From Chlamydiota bacterium (GTDB lineage: Bacteria; Chlamydiota; Chlamydiia; Chlamydiales; JAJFMI01): 9,957 nucleotides of DNA. The DNA is taken from contig JAJFMI010000118.1 of the NCBI GenBank assembly GCA_021772235.1, positions 1 to 9,957 of the forward strand, written 5' to 3'. Of this stretch, positions 5,897-9,957 are shown piece by piece; positions within the stretch are counted from its first letter, which is position 1; each line of letters starts with the position of its first letter. The position numbers were made by a program, and so were the translations under genes. The notes beneath the pieces were generated by a model, which did no database searches, was not told the DNA's origin, and was given only the letters and a program-made list of their open reading frames with translations.

Positions 5897-6622
5897 TAAA
5901 TCTGCTATCAATTTTTTTGCGGCTTCATTAGTGGTATTGTGTTTATGATAAACATTGTCAAACTCATCGCTATCACAACTCTTCAAAAAATCAGAAAGAA
6001 CAGCAAAAAACATAACATACAATTTTGCAATTTCTAATACTTTATTTTGATCAAAATCTATACCCTCAGGAATTTTTGAATAAAAACCTTCTAAAAAAAT
6101 AGTTTCGTAATAATGAGCTACAGCACAACAATACCAATGAGCACTCCCTTCCGGCTTAAGATTAGCTACTAATTCGTCCTTTCCTTTGTCTTTAGAATGA
6201 TCAAGCTCATAGAAAGCTCTGGCAATAAACAGCTCTAAATCTCCACAAGCAAGGTCGAGTTCACAGTTAACCAACCCTGCTGAAAAATCACCCAAACAAT
6301 TGCTATAAGCTTTCCTAGCATTCTCGGATAAGGACTTCAAGTCCACTTCACCTAAAGGAGCCTGGTTTTTTTCAAAATATCTGGAGGCTGCATTATTAAA
6401 AAATGCAATCCTTTCATGTTTAGACAAGCAGTTGCTTTTCTGTTGAGGCAGCTTTTCTTCCTTCGTTGGTGCTGAAGCATCGACTTTCTTTCTGCAGAAA
6501 CAGTACGCAAAAGCAAGCAACCCGATGACTGGAAGCGCTACCATTGCGGTCTTTTTTGTAAGAAGCTTATGAGCGTAATAAGAGAAATTTAATTTAACGG
6601 AGTGGCAAACTTTTGTAACCAT
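5888..6622 (-). CDS. Single-pass membrane protein of unknown function
   Basis: A 244-aa protein I do not recognise. One hydrophobic segment at about 26-43 (AMVALPVIGLLAFAYCFC) is followed by CRKK, so it is likely a bitopic membrane protein whose orientation cannot be fixed. Residues 45-65 are a charged, Lys- and Gln-rich linker, and the rest (66-244) looks like a helical soluble domain with seven further cysteines, including an adjacent pair at 165-166 within HWYCCAVAHYYE. The ATG at 6622 has a modest AGG ahead of it (AGGTCACAT). It lies downstream of the NACHT gene in the same direction, but a 317-bp gap with a pseudogene on the other strand separates them, so an operon is not shown. It is bracketed by two PcnB-like remnants, as if inserted there. 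Chlamydial inclusion-membrane proteins usually have paired hydrophobic segments, which this lacks. Confidence 0.7.
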   Translation of the reverse strand: MVTKVCHSVKLNFSYYAHKLLTKKTAMVALPVIGLLAFAYCFCRKKVDASAPTKEEKLPQQKSNCLSKHERIAFFNNAASRYFEKNQAPLGEVDLKSLSENARKAYSNCLGDFSAGLVNCELDLACGDLELFIARAFYELDHSKDKGKDELVANLKPEGSAHWYCCAVAHYYETIFLEGFYSKIPEGIDFDQNKVLEIAKLYVMFFAVLSDFLKSCDSDEFDNVYHKHNTTNEAAKKLIADLTK

Positions 6623-6752
6623 ATGTGACCTATTCTTGGATTTTTAGATACAGACCTTACCAAGTTAATGATTTCTTAACAAGCATGTATGGAGATTGAA
6701 TTTTTTCTTACGTAGAATTAAAGAACTCCCCCTCTGCAATGCTGAAATCTTC

Positions 6753-6864
6753 ATGGATCCAAAAACTTACTCAAAAGAGGAGCATGGTATTAATATTGAC
6801 AACATCGACGCCTACATCCTATATGCATTAAGCAAATTGCAAATCAGCTGGCCACCCAACCTAC
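6753..6864 (+). pseudogene. Degraded N-terminus of poly(A) polymerase / CCA-adding enzyme (PcnB-like)
   Basis: From the ATG at 6753 the frame reads MDPKTYSKEEHGINIDNIDA then YILYALSKL. This matches the conserved opening of bacterial PcnB/CCA-transferase proteins (Y-x-x-E-H-x-I, then I-D-x-x-A-L-x-V-L-x-x-L). If one base (C at 6840) is skipped, reading continues KSAGHPTY, as expected for the family's A-G-H-x-x-Y-L-V-G-G motif, and then meets stops at 6865. The undamaged frame instead continues as unrelated residues to a stop at 6900-6902. The catalytic nucleotidyltransferase motifs (GGxVRD and DxD) are absent, so this is a decayed fragment and not a working gene. It is the only recognisable content of the 317-bp gap between the membrane-protein and NACHT genes. 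The identity rests on my memory of the family pattern. Confidence 0.6.
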
Positions 6865-6923
6865 TAAATAATACTCTAATTTGCACTCAATCAATGTTGT
6901 AATATAACTTCCCTTCCTCATAG

Positions 6924-6945
6924 AAAAAATAAACAATTTTTATTT
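6924..6945 (-). terminator. Weak putative terminator of the NACHT gene
   Basis: Leftward, AAATAAA (6945-6939) and TTTATTT (6933-6927) can pair around a 5-nt loop, followed by three more T. The stem is entirely A-T and includes the stop codon, so its stability would be low. Confidence 0.25.
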
Positions 6946-9921
6946 GGTTGATCCATTTAGCATTGTGCGCAAAATGCGTAGATTTTCATAAACGTCACCA
7001 ACCGGTTCCTTTTCTTCACTATTAACATCACAAGGGATGTAATTGGCACAGGAAAAAAAAGCAACTAAAGCGGATAACCCTTTGTTATTGCCAAAATCAG
7101 GAAGCATCTTCTTTTTCTTTATTAACTTTATCGAATTAAGAGCATATCTTTTTCGTTTTTCGTCTTTGCCTTTATCCTGCAAGCAATTCATTAACGAATT
7201 TATGCAATCTATTGAAACGGGTATTTTCTTTCTCTTTAGAATATTAAGGGCAAACGATTGCCCAGCAGAGTCAGCACTTCCTGAACCATTTAAATCACTC
7301 TCAATCTTTTTTTTGTGCGCATCTGTTAAAGATGCTTTTACTTTTACTTCATTCAAGAAATAGTATCCCGACTTGCGCTCATAATATTCTTCACTTAATA
7401 TCCAACCTAGGTAAAAGTCTATAACTGGTTGGGAAAATACTTTCTTACCAAGAGCGAACTTCGCAAAATGCTCCTCCGGAGGCTGACCATCTTGCGAAAG
7501 CGTCTCTAAATTATTTTTAGCCTCGCGGGCAAGCTTTTTTATTTTCGCACTAATTCTAAGAGCAGTTGCGGCATGAAACCGAGTGACTTCTTTGCATTTA
7601 GAGTCGTTTATTAATTTTGCTAGCTCTACTTGAGCAGTATCGCATAAAGCAACCCCTTTATAAGCAATTTGCTCAAAATCGTATGCTGTACCCTCTTTAT
7701 TTGCTTGAAAATATCGCACCAAACCTTCTTGCGCCTTAATTGAAACGTTTTCTAAATCAAGCGTGGCTATTTCTCGAAGAGTTGCCGCAACGGACCTACG
7801 AGCCGCTTCTTTACCTTCGGGCGAACTAGGCCCTTCCATGAATTCGCACAATCGTTCTACGATATTTGTTGATTCTATATGTTCCCCACGCACAGCTTCT
7901 CTTAAAGCATAGCCACCGTTACGTGCTCCGCATCCCCATTTCAAACAACCAGACTTCAAAAATTCCACTAACTTTTCTATAGCATAACTGGAAAGAACCC
8001 CACCATCTAAGACAAAAAGTTTAATAGCTTCACAAATATTTGCATTTTTACTATCATTCGCTTTTTCGAAACTGCCAACAAGCTTTTCTACAGGATCTCC
8101 ATTATCTTTCTTTGCCTCTGCAAGTAATTCTTCAGCTAAACTCGCTTCCTTCTTAGGTTCTTCAGATGACTGTATATCTAATTCTGTCTTTATCTCATCT
8201 GGAAATTCCACTCCTGACACACGAATACTCTTTAAGATTTTCTCTACTGCTTGCTTATCGCCACTTTTTATTACTTCCTTAACTGCGTTCACCATCTCAT
8301 CCTCTAGCAATATTGCTGGATGATGCTCTATTAAACAAAAGTTTGGGTCGAATTGGCTAAGATTTTTAGTATACTCAGCACAAACAGAAATAAAATTCTT
8401 ATACTGAGCGACTTCTGTTCTACTCGAACACTCTTCAAAGCAGCTTGCAAGAAAATTCAATTCACTACGTATGGCAAAGTCTTTTGGTCCACTAAAAAGT
8501 TCATCAAAATAGTTCTGAAGTTTCTTTGAATCATACGGTGGTTTTCCCTTAGCAAGACACTCTCCTACCATCGGCCAGACAAATTTAAAGTGCGGATTAA
8601 ATTTATGATCTCCAATGATTTTTTTTCTTTCCTTCATTTTTTCATCGCTACGATAAAGGCGGGCGATGTACCTTGCGGCAAAAAAATCTCGGAATGTTTG
8701 ATCAAGAAAATGACCTTCTTTTCCCTTTATTTCAAAAAAACCTATATGTGGTATTAGACTTGCATCAATAGATTTATCCCCAGCAATCGCATTTATATTG
8801 CCCTTAGCCAAAAAAGACATACCATCCTGACAAACTTTAAAGGCAATTTCTTCCAAGGCTTCCACAATCTTGCTCACGCGTACATGAGAAGCCGGTGAAC
8901 TTAACTCTTGTACTCTGATAGTCAGTTCACCTGCTTTTATTAGGTAAATTCTACAGATTTGGTTAAGAAACTCCTGATATAAATCTGTTAAATGATTAAT
9001 CCCTTCATGACGAATACCTTCTGGAAACTCACGAAAAAGGGAGCAGAAAATATTCAATATTATAGGTTTCTGTAAACAGTTTTTTACTAAAATGTTACCT
9101 TCTTTGTATTTGCAGATTTTTTCTTTATCTGCAGCACCTCTAACACCTTGAAAAAACTTATTAATGTATTCATTTACCTGACCATCTTCAAACCTAGAAA
9201 CCTCATATACACAGTTAAAAGAAATCCCCATAGATCTTCTTACATTAGAGGCAACTAAAACATTCGGAAAATCTAATAATTGAGTAATTGCCTCATTGAA
9301 AACTGAATAATTAATTCCCTCTTTGTTAGAAAACTCATCATACCCATCTATAATAAGCAAAATACGCTCCAAGTTTTCCTGCAAGTAATTCAAACTCTCG
9401 TCAATTTCTTTATACTGCGATTTAATGATGTCCCATGCGTTATACTTCATTCCAGAAGCAGGCGGAGAAGGCATTTCCAAATCTTCTAATTGTATATAAA
9501 ACACTGCATTAAAAACCTCCTTCCACAACCCATTAACTTTCCATTCATAAATTACCTTTTTGACAAATGCACTTTTTCCCGAACCTGGAGGGCCAATTAT
9601 TATAATTTTTTTCTGATCAGCTTTTTTAAGAGTCTTCCAATCAAAAAGATCTTTAAGTTTGATCTTTACAGTCTCCCCCTCCTCTATCACCTCGAGATCT
9701 CTATCCACATACAGATCTTCTAATTTATCCTTTTGTACAAAACGTCCCTCTTTCAAAGGGCTAAAGGTTTTAAGCGTGAAAAAATCTTCTTGATAATGCT
9801 CACCCATTAAATAAACAAGTTCACACTCTCTAATTTCTGCAGTAGAATTTTCAATTTTCTCTCTAACAGTAGGTAATTTTTCATCCTTTAATTCATCGAC
9901 TACCCCAGCAATCTTGCTCAC
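6940..9921 (-). CDS. NLR-like NACHT ATPase with alpha-solenoid C-terminus (5' end may lie beyond the window)
   Basis: At least 993 aa. Residues about 60-420 form an NTPase closely resembling animal NLR proteins: FVQKDKLEDLYVDRDLEV before the domain, Walker A GPPGSGKS (110-117), the NLR-like GLWKEVFNAVFYIQLEDL (131-148), Walker B ILLIIDGYDEF (187-197), a sensor strand VLVASNVRRS (221-230), and a winged-helix end FLDQTFRDFFAARY (405-418) matching the F-x-H-x-T-F-Q-E-F-F-A-A block. The rest, to 993, is charged and helical with repeated Ala/Leu/Glu helices, like HEAT-type solenoid repeats. NACHT proteins act as ATP-regulated oligomerising switches; bacterial members are known in anti-phage defence, and a host-directed role is possible in an intracellular bacterium. 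The start given is a GTG without a Shine-Dalgarno, and the frame stays open to base 9957, so the true start may be further upstream. No N-terminal effector domain is visible in what is present. Confidence 0.88.
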   Translation of the reverse strand: MSKIAGVVDELKDEKLPTVREKIENSTAEIRECELVYLMGEHYQEDFFTLKTFSPLKEGRFVQKDKLEDLYVDRDLEVIEEGETVKIKLKDLFDWKTLKKADQKKIIIIGPPGSGKSAFVKKVIYEWKVNGLWKEVFNAVFYIQLEDLEMPSPPASGMKYNAWDIIKSQYKEIDESLNYLQENLERILLIIDGYDEFSNKEGINYSVFNEAITQLLDFPNVLVASNVRRSMGISFNCVYEVSRFEDGQVNEYINKFFQGVRGAADKEKICKYKEGNILVKNCLQKPIILNIFCSLFREFPEGIRHEGINHLTDLYQEFLNQICRIYLIKAGELTIRVQELSSPASHVRVSKIVEALEEIAFKVCQDGMSFLAKGNINAIAGDKSIDASLIPHIGFFEIKGKEGHFLDQTFRDFFAARYIARLYRSDEKMKERKKIIGDHKFNPHFKFVWPMVGECLAKGKPPYDSKKLQNYFDELFSGPKDFAIRSELNFLASCFEECSSRTEVAQYKNFISVCAEYTKNLSQFDPNFCLIEHHPAILLEDEMVNAVKEVIKSGDKQAVEKILKSIRVSGVEFPDEIKTELDIQSSEEPKKEASLAEELLAEAKKDNGDPVEKLVGSFEKANDSKNANICEAIKLFVLDGGVLSSYAIEKLVEFLKSGCLKWGCGARNGGYALREAVRGEHIESTNIVERLCEFMEGPSSPEGKEAARRSVAATLREIATLDLENVSIKAQEGLVRYFQANKEGTAYDFEQIAYKGVALCDTAQVELAKLINDSKCKEVTRFHAATALRISAKIKKLAREAKNNLETLSQDGQPPEEHFAKFALGKKVFSQPVIDFYLGWILSEEYYERKSGYYFLNEVKVKASLTDAHKKKIESDLNGSGSADSAGQSFALNILKRKKIPVSIDCINSLMNCLQDKGKDEKRKRYALNSIKLIKKKKMLPDFGNNKGLSALVAFFSCANYIPCDVNSEEKEPVGDVYENLRILRTMLNGSTK

Positions 9922-9957
9922 GAGAACACCAAACTGTATTTTTTTAATATAACTCCC

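Noticed and set aside
7043..7363. 106-aa rightward open frame opposite the NACHT gene
   Set aside because: The NACHT frame is continuous through this stretch and the antisense product has no recognisable feature.
1..9957. tRNA, rRNA, CRISPR array or insertion sequence
   Set aside because: No cloverleaf-like sequence, spaced repeats with unique spacers, transposase frame or terminal inverted repeats were seen on reading both strands.

Overview
The window looks like an accessory stretch of a bacterial chromosome, most plausibly a Chlamydia-like (Parachlamydiales, perhaps Simkania-like) obligate intracellular bacterium. This is inference. The support is a chlamydial-type TyrP aromatic amino acid permease, a degraded PcnB-like N-terminus, an NLR-like NACHT ATPase, and moderate G+C on the left that falls to A+T-rich DNA on the right.

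Left block (1-2378). A divergent 36-bp intergenic gap separates two operons. Leftward, a 91-aa protein of unknown function (possibly thioredoxin-like) overlaps by 8 bp the start of a two-partner-secretion exoprotein (filamentous haemagglutinin N-terminal domain), which runs off the left edge. Rightward, a Tsr3/DTW-type SPOUT protein is coupled by an ATGA overlap to a TyrP-family permease.

Middle block (2326-5823). On the minus strand lie a HigBA-type toxin-antitoxin pair (toxin gene first, with a near-consensus promoter) and, upstream of it, an AAA_14/DUF4143 ATPase. The antitoxin gene overlaps the 3' end of tyrP tail to tail by 53 bp. The ATPase is divergent from a class I photolyase. Their 146-bp intergenic region carries three dyads of form (T/C)GGA-N6-TCCA spaced by exactly 33 bp.

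Right block (5824-9957) is A+T-rich. A single-pass membrane protein of unknown function and a roughly 1000-aa NACHT ATPase with an alpha-solenoid C-terminus lie on the minus strand. The membrane-protein gene is bracketed by two small remnants resembling the N-terminus of poly(A) polymerase/CCA-adding enzyme (PcnB). The larger one can be read back into the family pattern by removing one base. The NACHT reading frame stays open to the right edge, so its true start may lie outside the window.

Taken together, a metabolic/secretory left end abuts a run of accessory genes (toxin-antitoxin, DUF4143 ATPase, photolyase, NACHT) with signs of insertion and gene decay at the junctions. No tRNA, rRNA, CRISPR array or recognisable transposase was seen.
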